This document shows, piece after piece, positions 46,000 through 54,192 of a DNA stretch of 64,000 bases. This DNA comes from Mucilaginibacter terrae. GTDB lineage: Bacteria > Bacteroidota > Bacteroidia > Sphingobacteriales > Sphingobacteriaceae. Below the pieces are notes generated by a model, which was not told where the DNA came from, made no database searches, and saw nothing but the letters and a program-made list of their open reading frames with translations. Made by a program: the position numbers and the translations under genes. The first letter of the stretch is position 1. Every line of letters begins with the position of its first letter. Location of the stretch: NCBI RefSeq assembly GCF_031951985.1, contig NZ_JAVLVU010000001.1, positions 2,728,001 to 2,792,000 on the forward strand. The letters are read 5' to 3'.

Positions 46000-46985
46000 A
46001 ACAGTTTCAGTATATACGCCCTGCCACCCAGCAAAGCGTGCTGGATGCCATAGCAAAACCCGGCGTTAAAATACTGGCCGGCGGCAGTAACCTTATTGAC
46101 TTGATGAAACGCGGCGTAACATCGCCCGATAAATTGGTTGATATTCAAAAACTGCCTTTACATGGTATCAGTCAAAATCTGGGTAATGTTAGAACTGTAT
46201 CTGTCGGTGCTTTAGAACTCAATAGTGCTGTTGCAGAACATAAAATCATTAAGGAAGAGTTTCCATTGCTGTCAATGGCATTAAACGCCGGTGCATCGCC
46301 GCAATTACGCAATATGGCAACCGTGGGTGGTAATATGATGCAGCGTACCCGTTGCACTTATTTTTACGATACCACCATGCCTTGCAACAAGCGCGAACCC
46401 AACTCGGGCTGTGGCGCTATGGAAGGCATTAACCGCATGCACGCCATTTTTGGCACCAGCGATAAGTGTATAGCCGTTCACCCGAGTGATATGTGTGTGG
46501 CTTTGGCCGCGTTGGATGCAACCGTAGAGGTAAAAAGCAAAAAAGGAACCCGTTATATTCCGTTCACCGAATTTCATAAACTACCGGGAGATACCCCTCA
46601 GCTCGACAATACGTTAGCTAAAAGCGAACTGATAACCCGTGTTATCATACCTAACAACCATTTCGCTAAAAACAGTTATTACCTTAAAGTACGCGATAGG
46701 GCATCCTATGCTTTTGCGCTCATTTCGGTAGCAGCGGCCTTGCATATTGAGGGCGGAACAATTAAAGATGCACGTTTGGCAATGGGAGGCGTGGCACACA
46801 AGCCGTGGCGCTTAACAGCTGCCGAGCAATTTTTAAAAGGCAAACCGGGCACCGCAGCAAACTTTGAGCAGGCCGCTCAATTAGCCATGCAGGGTGCCAA
46901 AAGCTATGGGCATAATGACTTTAAGTTAAAAATGGCTCCGGCAAGTATTGTAGAAGCTTTAAGCAAGGCAGCAGGATTAGTTTAG
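45996..46985 (+). CDS. paoB: PaoB-like FAD-binding subunit with extra Fe-S cysteines
   Basis: The start at ATG 45996 (329 residues) overlaps the stop of the upstream subunit. The FAD-binding segment KILAGGSNLIDLMKRGV and ATVGGNMMQRTRC are visible. The Cys-rich insert (RTRCTYFYD, PCNKREPNSGCGAMEG, SDKCIAVHPSDM) is the [4Fe-4S] site characteristic of PaoB and 4-hydroxybenzoyl-CoA reductase-like flavoproteins. It passes electrons between the molybdenum subunit's Fe-S partner and FAD. The longer upstream frame is out of phase with the neighbour and was rejected. Confidence 0.87.
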   Translation: MKQFQYIRPATQQSVLDAIAKPGVKILAGGSNLIDLMKRGVTSPDKLVDIQKLPLHGISQNLGNVRTVSVGALELNSAVAEHKIIKEEFPLLSMALNAGASPQLRNMATVGGNMMQRTRCTYFYDTTMPCNKREPNSGCGAMEGINRMHAIFGTSDKCIAVHPSDMCVALAALDATVEVKSKKGTRYIPFTEFHKLPGDTPQLDNTLAKSELITRVIIPNNHFAKNSYYLKVRDRASYAFALISVAAALHIEGGTIKDARLAMGGVAHKPWRLTAAEQFLKGKPGTAANFEQAAQLAMQGAKSYGHNDFKLKMAPASIVEALSKAAGLV

Positions 46986-47061
46986 TTGTGGGTTTATCGT
47001 TGTGAGTTGCCCGGAAAGACAACTACAGCAAAATAAAACCACACAACCAACAACTCACAAC
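46985..47061 (+). repeat. Interleaved inverted repeats between paoB and paoC
   Basis: GTTGTGAGTTG (46999-47009) is perfectly complementary to CAACTCACAAC (47051-47061). A related pair, GTTGTGGGTTT (46985) and AAACCACACAAC (~47036), interleaves with it. In RNA this allows alternative or pseudoknot-like pairings just before the paoC start. Confidence 0.5.
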
Positions 47062-47070
47062 ACACAACCA

Positions 47071-49233
47071 ATGAAAAACGATACCCAACATACTCCCCCA
47101 TTTACCGAAGGCATTAACCGGGTAGATGGTATATTGAAAGTTACCGGTGCTGCCAAATATTCGGCCGAGTACGAATTGCCGGGCATGAGCTATGCCGTAT
47201 TTGCCATCAGCACGATAACCAAGGGGACTATTGCCTCTATTGATACCAAGGCCGCCGAACGCGCACCGGGTGTGCTGGCAGTTATAACTCATCTTAACGC
47301 GCCAAAGGTTCCGGGCTATCAAACCGGCAGCGATCCGGATAAACCTGCTACCAGCGGAGGTCCGCTTAAATTTTTTGTAGATAATACCGTAAAATATAAC
47401 GGCCAGCCCATTGCCATGGTAGTTGCCGATAGCTTTGAACGCGCTACGCATGCGGCATCGCTCATTAAAGCGCAATACAATAAAGAACCGCACGAAACCG
47501 ATACCGAAAAGAATAAGGCCAAAGCGGCAAACCCTAAAGGCGGTCGCGGAGGTGATTACAAACGTGGCACGCCCGACGACTGGAAAACTGCTGCGGTAAA
47601 AGTGGAGCAGGAATATGTTGTTCCTATAAACGTGCACAACCCTATGGAGCTGAGTGTTACTCTTGCCCACTGGACAGCCGATGACAAGGTGACCGTTTAC
47701 GCTAAAACCCAGGGCGTAAAATCAACTCAGAATGCCATAGCGCAAGCTTTTAAATTGCCCATCGAGAATGTGCAGGTTACTACCAAATTTGTAGGTGGTG
47801 CATTTGGCAACGCTTTGCGCACCTGGCCACACGAAATTGCCACGGTACAGGCCGCCAAACTGGTTAAACGACCGGTAAAAACGGTTTTAACCCGCGAGCT
47901 ACAATTTAATACAGTAGGTTATCGCCCGTATACCTGGCAAAAAATAAGCATGGGTGCATCGGCCGATGGTAAGCTCACCGGCGTTATTCATGAAGCTACG
48001 GCGCAAACATCCAGCTTTGAGGAATTTACCGAAGGTACTGTTAACATGACACGCTTTATGTATGCATGCCCCAGCGTAGGTACCATATATAAAATAACGC
48101 CGCTTGATGTAAATACCCCCACCTGGATGCGCGGACCAGGCGAGGCAACAGGTGCCTTTGCATTAGAATCGGCCATGGATGAACTGGCCGATAAGCTGGG
48201 CATCGACCCCATTGAACTACGCATACGCAACCACGCCGATACCGACCCCGAGAACGGCAAACCTTTCAGCAGTAAAAACCTGAAAGAAGCCTACCAGATG
48301 GGAGCCGATAAAATTGGCTGGAGCAACCGCATACTCAAACCCGGCACCTTAACCGAAGATGGCTGGCTGGTTGGATATGGTATGGGCACGGGTGTATTTG
48401 GCGCAGGCCGTGGCCGGGCCACGGTTAAAGCCGCTATACAGGCCGATGGCACATTACTTATACAAACTTCGGTTACCGATATTGGCGTGGGCACAGGTAC
48501 CGCCATGACGCAAATTGCATCAGAGATTTTCACCAACATCCCCGTTAAAAAAATAAAATTCGAACTGGGCGATTCATCGCTTCCTCCATCGCCTACGCAG
48601 GGTGGCTCTGCCATTACCTCAACCGTGGGCGGTGCCGTGCATGATGCCTGTACGCAGTTAAAAGAAAAATTTCAGCAGTTGATAGGTAATGGAGGTACCG
48701 ATAAACCCGATTACGTTAAAGTACTGAAAGAAAAAAACATGCCGCAAGTGGATGTTACCGTAACCTCATCGGGCAGTACCGAGATGCGTAATTTTTCGAG
48801 CTATTCATACTCGGTGCATTTCATTAAGGTAAAAGTTCACCCTAAAACCGGCGTTGTAAGGGTTGATAAGGTGGTTTCCGTTGCCGATTCGGGACACATT
48901 GTAAGCCCTAAAACTGCCCGCAGCCAAATTGTAGGCGGAGCCATTGGCGGTATAGGGATGGCTTTAATGGAAGAAGGACTAATGGATCACCGTTACGGCC
49001 GCTATGTAAACAACAACTACGCCGATTACCACGTGCCCATCAGCGCCGATATTCCGCAGATTGATGCCCTGTTTGTTAACAAACCCGATTATCGCGTAAA
49101 CCCTATGGGAGCCAAAGGTATGGGAGAAATTGCCTTGATAGGCATGAGCGCCGCCGTGGCTAATGCGGTATACAATGCCACCGGCAAACGTATTCGGGAG
49201 TTACCAATTACACCTGATAAGTTATTGGGGTAG
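47071..49233 (+). CDS. paoC: PaoC-like molybdopterin-binding catalytic subunit
   Basis: The start at ATG 47071 (720 residues) begins MKNDTQHTPPFTEG. The upstream 23 codons are low-complexity repeat. The two domains of xanthine-oxidase-family large subunits are present, with FVGGAFGNALRTWPHEIATV, WMRGPGEATGAFALESAMDE, QGGSAITSTVGGAVHDAC and the catalytic glutamate E686 in AKGMGEIALIG. It oxidises aldehydes or N-heterocycles at a Mo-cytosine-dinucleotide-type cofactor, using water as oxygen source. It is the third gene of the operon. The dedicated Mo-cofactor maturation factor (PaoD/XdhC) is not adjacent. Confidence 0.88.
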   Translation: MKNDTQHTPPFTEGINRVDGILKVTGAAKYSAEYELPGMSYAVFAISTITKGTIASIDTKAAERAPGVLAVITHLNAPKVPGYQTGSDPDKPATSGGPLKFFVDNTVKYNGQPIAMVVADSFERATHAASLIKAQYNKEPHETDTEKNKAKAANPKGGRGGDYKRGTPDDWKTAAVKVEQEYVVPINVHNPMELSVTLAHWTADDKVTVYAKTQGVKSTQNAIAQAFKLPIENVQVTTKFVGGAFGNALRTWPHEIATVQAAKLVKRPVKTVLTRELQFNTVGYRPYTWQKISMGASADGKLTGVIHEATAQTSSFEEFTEGTVNMTRFMYACPSVGTIYKITPLDVNTPTWMRGPGEATGAFALESAMDELADKLGIDPIELRIRNHADTDPENGKPFSSKNLKEAYQMGADKIGWSNRILKPGTLTEDGWLVGYGMGTGVFGAGRGRATVKAAIQADGTLLIQTSVTDIGVGTGTAMTQIASEIFTNIPVKKIKFELGDSSLPPSPTQGGSAITSTVGGAVHDACTQLKEKFQQLIGNGGTDKPDYVKVLKEKNMPQVDVTVTSSGSTEMRNFSSYSYSVHFIKVKVHPKTGVVRVDKVVSVADSGHIVSPKTARSQIVGGAIGGIGMALMEEGLMDHRYGRYVNNNYADYHVPISADIPQIDALFVNKPDYRVNPMGAKGMGEIALIGMSAAVANAVYNATGKRIRELPITPDKLLG

Positions 49234-49249
49234 GGATGTTAGCCTAATT

Positions 49250-49334
49250 TGTCATTTCGAACGACAGAGAGAAATCTTTTCGCACGTACAAGCTAATCGC
49301 CTCGAAAAGATTTCTCCCAATGGTCGAAATGACA
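49250..49334 (-). repeat. ~85-bp palindromic element, copy 1 (MITE/REP-like)
   Basis: The ends are TGTCATTTCGA and TCGAAATGACA (terminal inverted repeats). The interior contains GAGAAATCTTTTCG and its near-complement. Read on the minus strand it aligns along its whole length with 54963-55046, which lies in the opposite orientation. It begins 16 bp after the paoC stop. Confidence 0.8.
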
Positions 49335-49367
49335 AGAGGGGTAAGTTATTGAAACTATTATTGCATC

Positions 49368-49514
49368 ATGCAAACCAAACGTAATTACATAGGCATCGGC
49401 ATTGCCATAGGTGTAGCACTGGGAATAGCTATGCGCAAATTAGCTTTAGGCATTGCTATTGGGGTTGTTATTGGAGTAATACTGAATTTATTGCAGAGCA
49501 GACCTAAGCAGTAG
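49368..49514 (+). CDS. 48-residue glycine-rich membrane peptide
   Basis: ATG 49368 to TAG 49512-49514 encodes MQTKRNYIGIGIAIGVALGI followed by a basic break (MRK) and a second helix, LALGIAIGVVIGVILNLLQ. The Gly-x3-Gly spacing in both halves is typical of tightly packing membrane helices. The product could be a structural peptide, a toxin-like peptide or a leftover of a larger protein. No ribosome-binding site is evident. It lies between the 85-bp repeat and an AraC regulator. The function is unknown. Confidence 0.5.
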   Translation: MQTKRNYIGIGIAIGVALGIAMRKLALGIAIGVVIGVILNLLQSRPKQ

Positions 49515-49564
49515 CACACTAAGGCGCAAAAATAAGATTGACAAATCACAGATATTATTATCTA

Positions 49565-49572
49565 TACATTTG
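49565..49572 (+). promoter_or_regulatory. Bacteroidota -7 box (TACATTTG) before araC-type gene
   Basis: It matches TAnnTTTG exactly, with a TTG at 49538-49540 (spacing 24, longer than usual). It is only 9 bp before the chosen ATG, so the transcript would be nearly leaderless. Confidence 0.4.
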
Positions 49573-49581
49573 TTTAATAAA

Positions 49582-50475
49582 ATGATGCACAGCTACGCCG
49601 ATACCATTATACCCAATTATGCTTTTGAACCGGAAGGAACCGTGGGTAATGCCATGTTTCGTATTAACCGGAATGATTGTATAGTTAACTACCGCAAATC
49701 AGACTTCCTGGTTCCTCACCGTAAGAATTACTACTTTATGGCTTTTGTAAAGGCAGGTAGCAGCAGGCACTGGATAGACATGAAGCCTTATGTTACTCAG
49801 CCTAACACCTTTTATTTTACCGTACCCAGCCAGGTAAATCTTAAAGAAGAAAGCAACCCCATGAACGGCGCCGTGCTTACCTTTACAGATGATTTTCTGG
49901 CAACCGATCAAAGTGGCTCACTTAAACAACTTCCTATTATACAAAACCTGCACAACGGGCACGAATTGGTATTAAACCCGGCTGATGTTAGCTATATAGA
50001 TGATGTACTGGAAAAATTAATTGTTGAGTACAATACCCGCAGTTATATGCAGCACCACATGCTGCTGGCTCAAATGAACGTGTTGCTCATTTACTTAAGC
50101 CGTTTATATGTGCAGCAATTTGGTACGCAACAACCTTCGCAGGAGCGGCAGGTGCTCAAAAACTATTTGAGTAAAATAGATAAGCACTACACAAAAAAGC
50201 ACGAAGTGGCCGACTATGCCTCCCTGCTCAACCTATCGGCCGGGCATTTGAGCGAAGTGGTGAAAGAGCAAAGCGGAAAATCGGCTATTACACATATACA
50301 TGACAGATTGGTGCTGGAGGCCCGCCGCCTGCTTTTTCATACCGATTACTCGGTTAAGGAAATTGCTTTTCAACTAGGTTTTGAGGATGCCTCTTACTTT
50401 AACCGTTTCTTTAAACGCCTGGTGCAACATACCCCGGTTGATTATCGTACCAGCATCCGCAAAATGTACCATTGA
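49582..50475 (+). CDS. AraC-family transcriptional regulator
   Basis: The start at ATG 49582 (298 residues) is followed by another ATG at 49585. An N-terminal cupin-like sensing half (~1-150) leads to a C-terminal double helix-turn-helix: YASLLNLSAGHLSEVVKEQS and LFHTDYSVKEIAFQLGFEDA, ending in the AraC signature SYFNRFFKRLVQHTPVDYRT. The short-chain dehydrogenase gene immediately downstream on the same strand has its own promoter and is a likely target, an arrangement frequent in Bacteroidota. The effector is unknown. Confidence 0.92.
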   Translation: MMHSYADTIIPNYAFEPEGTVGNAMFRINRNDCIVNYRKSDFLVPHRKNYYFMAFVKAGSSRHWIDMKPYVTQPNTFYFTVPSQVNLKEESNPMNGAVLTFTDDFLATDQSGSLKQLPIIQNLHNGHELVLNPADVSYIDDVLEKLIVEYNTRSYMQHHMLLAQMNVLLIYLSRLYVQQFGTQQPSQERQVLKNYLSKIDKHYTKKHEVADYASLLNLSAGHLSEVVKEQSGKSAITHIHDRLVLEARRLLFHTDYSVKEIAFQLGFEDASYFNRFFKRLVQHTPVDYRTSIRKMYH

Positions 50476-50492
50476 AACCGCTAAGTGTGCAG

Positions 50493-50521
50493 TTGTACTA
50501 ATGCGAGTGGCTCTACCTTTG
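50493..50521 (+). promoter_or_regulatory. Full Bacteroidota promoter of SDR gene
   Basis: TTG (50493-50495) and TACCTTTG (50514-50521) are separated by 18 bp. Both elements and spacing agree with the -33/-7 consensus of this phylum. The ATG lies 23 bp downstream. Confidence 0.7.
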
Positions 50522-50544
50522 TGTTGTTGAACTAAACACTAAAT

Positions 50545-51283
50545 ATGAAAACAGCATTAATAACCGGGGCCAACAAAAGCATAGGCTTCGAAACCGCCAA
50601 AGTACTGCTTAAAAATGGCTACTATGTTTACCTGGGCAGCCGCGATTTGCAAAGAGGGCAACAAGCCGTTGATACATTAAAAGCCGAAGGCCTGACTGCC
50701 GTAGAAGTATTGCAGATAGATGTGGCCGACGAACAATCGGTGCAGCAAGCTAAGGAAAACCTGAGCCAAAAAACTCAATCGTTAGATGTATTGATTAACA
50801 ACGCCGGAATACTTGGCAGTTATGATCAAAAGGCAAGCGATGTTAGCTTAGCCACTGTGCGCGAAGTTTACGACACCAACTTTTTTGGGGTAATACAGGT
50901 AACCCAGGCATTTTTGCCATTGGTACAAAAATCGGATCAAGGTGTAATTGTAAATGTAACATCGGGACTGGGCTCTTTAACCTTGCACAGCGATCCTAAC
51001 TGGAAACATTATCATGTTTAAAACCGCGGCCTACGGCACTTCAAAAACTGCCCTCAATGCGTACAGCGTGGTACTGGCTTACGAACTGCGCGACACCCCT
51101 GTTAAGGTAAACGTGGTAGATCCGGGCTATACAGCTACCGACTTTAACAATAACCAGGGACCGCTTAAGGTAGAGGATTCAGCAGCCTTTGTTGCCCAAT
51201 ATGCCATGATTGGTCCGGATGGTCCTACCGGCAAATTTTTCAGCCATGATTATGCTGAAAATAATAATGAAAGCCCTTGGTAA
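50545..51283 (+). pseudogene. Short-chain dehydrogenase/reductase, frameshifted before the catalytic Tyr
   Basis: The first frame (50545-51021) has the NAD(P)-binding TGANKSIG, the NNAG motif (LINNAGILGSY) and the catalytic Ser region (NVTSGLGSL), then ends at DPNWKHYHV. A second frame from 51014 continues with FKTAAYGTSKTALNAY, carrying the catalytic YxxxK, to the stop at 51281-51283. Deleting one base at about 51015-51018 would restore a 245-residue SDR. As given, neither piece contains a full active site. A strong promoter and a terminator frame the unit. The AraC-type regulator upstream may control it. Confidence 0.85.
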
Positions 51284-51307
51284 GTAATCATTAAAGTAAA
51301 AAGACAC

Positions 51308-51340
51308 AAAAAAAGCAATCCTGCCTTGGATTGCTTTTTT
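51308..51340 (+). terminator. Intrinsic terminator after SDR gene
   Basis: AAAAGCAATCC pairs with GGATTGCTTTT around TGCCTT, with a T-run. The A-run upstream makes it usable by the convergent terC gene too. Confidence 0.88.
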
Positions 51341-51391
51341 GCTTCAATGGGGGACTATAATTAAATAATCCTCTTTAGTTGTATGTTAATA

Positions 51392-52180
51392 TCATTCTAC
51401 CGGAGGCTCTTTAAACGTATTTACGGCCGATCGTTTCTTTTCATTTTTGGCTTTAACCTTGAGGTTGAGCAGCTCTACCAGTATGGCAAAAGCCATGGAG
51501 AAATAGATGTAGCCTTTGGGTATTTCCTGGTTAAATGATTCGGCCAGGAGCGATACGCCGATGAGCAACAGGAACGACAGCGCCAGCATTTTTACTGTTG
51601 GGTGGGTGTTCACAAAATTGGCAATCGGCGTAGCCGCCCACATCATTATGCCTACCGAAATTACCACGGCGGCAACCATTACTTCCACATGATCGGCCAG
51701 GCCAACAGCGGTAATCACCGAATCGAGCGAGAACACGATATCTAAGATCATGATCTGCACAATGGCTCCCCAAAACGAATGCGGCTTCGCATTATCTTCG
51801 GCTTCCTCATTGTGATCAATGTTCTCATGTATTTCATGAATGCTTTTGTACATCAAGAATAAACCGCCCACCAGCAAAATAATATCACGACCTGATAAAG
51901 CCAGGCGTTCTTTCCAGGCCGGGTCGGTGGCGTTTATAAATTGATCGAGGTGGATAAACGGCTTGGTGAGCTTCATAATCCAACTTATAGAAAGCAGTAA
52001 CAATACACGGGTAAGCATAGCGCCCAGTAAACCCAGTTTACGTGCCTTTGCTTGCTGGTGCTCGGGCAGTTTGCCGGCTTGTATAGATACGAAGATAATA
52101 TTATCGATACCCAATACGATCTCGAGCAGGGTTAAGGTAGCCAATGATACCCAGGCTTCGGCGCTGGTTAAAAATTCCAT
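51392..52180 (-). CDS. TerC-family membrane protein (2)
   Basis: This 262-residue protein has about seven membrane helices. The paired acidic signatures are LTLLEIVLGIDNIIFVSIQA (residues ~16-35) and LDIVFSLDSVITAVGLADHV (~145-165). It belongs to the YgjT/YceF-like TerC branch and differs from the copy at 17848-18660. A His/Glu/Asp-rich loop (HEIHENIDHNEEAEDN, ~115-130) sits between helices and could bind metal. Metal export, probably manganese, is the family-level inference. The gene stands alone. Confidence 0.9.
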   Translation of the reverse strand: MEFLTSAEAWVSLATLTLLEIVLGIDNIIFVSIQAGKLPEHQQAKARKLGLLGAMLTRVLLLLSISWIMKLTKPFIHLDQFINATDPAWKERLALSGRDIILLVGGLFLMYKSIHEIHENIDHNEEAEDNAKPHSFWGAIVQIMILDIVFSLDSVITAVGLADHVEVMVAAVVISVGIMMWAATPIANFVNTHPTVKMLALSFLLLIGVSLLAESFNQEIPKGYIYFSMAFAILVELLNLKVKAKNEKKRSAVNTFKEPPVE

Positions 52181-52204
52181 AAGCGGTTTGTTGTACCGCT
52201 AAAA

Positions 52205-52238
52205 TAGCAAAACCCCTGCCGTAATTGGGCAAGGGTTT
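52205..52238 (-). terminator. Intrinsic terminator after DUF4097-like gene
   Basis: On the minus strand AAACCCTTGCC pairs with GGCAGGGGTTT, followed by TTTGCTATTTT. One mismatch is seen in the stem. Confidence 0.65.
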
Positions 52239-52265
52239 ACTTGAATTTAAAAACTATTATTCTTA

Positions 52266-53639
52266 TTAGTCGAGCTTTACTGTAGCATAGCTTGATTTAA
52301 TGGTAATAACCTTATCAGCATTGCCTTTATTTACCTGCCCTTTAAAGGTTTTGGTAGAGGTAAAATGACGGGTATCTTCGGGTGTTTGGCTAATTACCTT
52401 TACTATATTGTTATCGTAATTAAAGCTGCCAAAGCGGGTGGTTACATCAAAGTCGTAGTCGTTTTTAGCGGGTAAATACACCTTGGTAAATTGTGCATCA
52501 ATGTTAACGTTCTTGCAGTTTTTATCAAACTCTATGATCTTAATTCCGTCTCCGTAACGTGCAGTTACATCACCGGCCGATTTCAGCTTGTCCACATTCA
52601 TTCCGCCAAAGCTTACTTTAGCTTTCAGGTTATCGGCCATGCCCAGGTTAAGGTTACCGTAGCTTACGTGCAAATCTCCATTAATAACGTTCGCAATTTT
52701 AGCATCGCCAAAGCTCACCTTAATATCGGGGTTGTTTAAGTCCTGGCATACAAGCGCCCCGTATGATAGGTTAACGTTTACTTTGCCGGTTAAATCGGGT
52801 AGTACCACGTTGCCAAACTTGTTGGTAATATCCAGCTGGCTTTTTACCGGCATGTAAACGGTATAATTAACTTCCATTTTACTTACACGCTTTTTGCCCC
52901 CGCTAAAAAAGGTACCTATTACAAAGGTGCGGCTTTCGGAAGTGCGATTGCTCTCAATGTTGGTTTTGAACGATACCAGCGAGTTTTCTTTACTATCCGT
53001 TATCGAAATTTTATCCAGCAGTTTTTGCGCATCATCTTCCTCATCGGCGTAGGCCTTCATTTGCACATCAACCTTAATTTCGTTTTTAGTCCAGGTGTTT
53101 ACAGTTACCTTGCCAAAGCTATTGTTGATCTGCAGCTTATCGCTTGAGCCAACGCTGTAGCTTTTACTGTAGCTTTTGCTTTTCTCTTTTACGTCTCCGC
53201 TTTGAATGGCTTCTTCTAACTTTTTCTCGTCGTTGGTCCAGTTGTAATTGTAAGTAAATGTTTGAGCCGATTTGCTGCTCTCAGTAGATCTTAAAATGCG
53301 CGTACCTGGTGTAGCATAAATAGTTGCAGCGTTACCCGGCATAGCTGTAATACCGAGCCCTTTAGAAAATCCTGATATATTCAGATCATCTAAATGAACA
53401 AGCGTTTCGCTGCTCAACTCTTTCGACAACTTGCGCAGTTCGTCCGATTTTTGCTTTAGCTTTTCGGTTTTAAGCTTGTTCATCTGCTTTTGCAGGTCTT
53501 GCATTTGTTTTTGCAGATCCAGCATCTCCTTGTTAAAGTCTTTATCGTCGGTCGATTTTTTTTGGGCATAGCCCCCTTGCGCGGCTATTAATAAACCGCA
53601 TACTAAAAGCAGTTTGATGTTAAATATTTTTAATTTCAT
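52266..53639 (-). CDS. Secreted DUF4097-like beta-repeat protein with N-terminal coiled coil
   Basis: The start at 53639 (457 residues) gives a signal peptide ending GGYAQ and overlaps the anti-sigma stop by 20 bp. A coiled coil (residues ~28-75; KEMLDLQKQMQDLQKQMNKL) is followed by a long region of short beta repeats (INNSFGKVTVNTW; ITNKFGNVVLPDLTGKVNVN; VSFGDAKIANVINGDLHVSY), as in DUF4097/DUF2807-type beta-helix proteins. Such proteins sit at the envelope and are often encoded with ECF sigma and anti-sigma genes, as here. A role as an envelope structural or sensing component is inferred. No catalytic site is seen. Confidence 0.75.
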   Translation of the reverse strand: MKLKIFNIKLLLVCGLLIAAQGGYAQKKSTDDKDFNKEMLDLQKQMQDLQKQMNKLKTEKLKQKSDELRKLSKELSSETLVHLDDLNISGFSKGLGITAMPGNAATIYATPGTRILRSTESSKSAQTFTYNYNWTNDEKKLEEAIQSGDVKEKSKSYSKSYSVGSSDKLQINNSFGKVTVNTWTKNEIKVDVQMKAYADEEDDAQKLLDKISITDSKENSLVSFKTNIESNRTSESRTFVIGTFFSGGKKRVSKMEVNYTVYMPVKSQLDITNKFGNVVLPDLTGKVNVNLSYGALVCQDLNNPDIKVSFGDAKIANVINGDLHVSYGNLNLGMADNLKAKVSFGGMNVDKLKSAGDVTARYGDGIKIIEFDKNCKNVNIDAQFTKVYLPAKNDYDFDVTTRFGSFNYDNNIVKVISQTPEDTRHFTSTKTFKGQVNKGNADKVITIKSSYATVKLD

Positions 53640-54192
53640 TTTTCTTGTCGTTAGGGGTTCCTTTAAACTGTTCAATCACTTGTAGTTGCTGGTTCAGCAC
53701 TTCGGCCTGTATTTGCAAGTTCCGGATCATTGCACGTAATACACGCTCCTGGTTAGGGCTGGTAGCCAAATCGGTTTTAAGTTTTTTGTACGATGCTTCC
53801 ATCTTATCGATCTCGGTGCTAAACTCGCGGTAAAGCTGCGGATCGGTTTTGGTGAGTTCTTTCAGCTCACTACGCTTATCTTCAATAAGCGATACATATT
53901 GTGCCTGTTGTTTAGCGTACTCGGGGTTTATGGCAGCCATATCAACACCGTTAGTTGTTTTGGTAGTGCGCAGGTAGAAGGTAAAACCAATACCCATTAC
54001 TACCACTATAATGGCGGCTACCCTGAGCACAAAGCCTAACGAAAACGTTTTTGCTTCGCGCTTCTCCAGCTTCATTTGCACAACGGTGGCAGGCATTTGC
54101 TTTTCAATGCGGTCCCACAGGTTGGCGCGGGGTTCAATATCATCAAAATCCTCGCGGTTTGCTCTGATAAAATCTTCTAATTGCTTGCTCAT
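53620..54192 (-). CDS. Membrane anti-sigma factor-like protein
   Basis: This 190-residue protein has a cytoplasmic N-terminus (MSKQLEDFIRANREDFDDIE, ~1-48), one membrane helix (about 50-70; VLRVAAIIVVVMGIGFTFYL) and a periplasmic helical coiled-coil domain (~85-180). Its ATG overlaps the TAA of the ECF sigma gene by one base (TAATG), a classic coupling of sigma and anti-sigma. It would hold the sigma factor at the membrane. It is not FecR-like: there is no FecR or DUF4974 domain. The stimulus is unknown. Confidence 0.8.
   Translation of the reverse strand: MSKQLEDFIRANREDFDDIEPRANLWDRIEKQMPATVVQMKLEKREAKTFSLGFVLRVAAIIVVVMGIGFTFYLRTTKTTNGVDMAAINPEYAKQQAQYVSLIEDKRSELKELTKTDPQLYREFSTEIDKMEASYKKLKTDLATSPNQERVLRAMIRNLQIQAEVLNQQLQVIEQFKGTPNDKKNEIKNI

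Noticed and set aside
47023..47670. Minus-strand ORF of 215 codons
   Set aside because: Antisense to paoC; composition reflects the complementary strand and no motif is visible.
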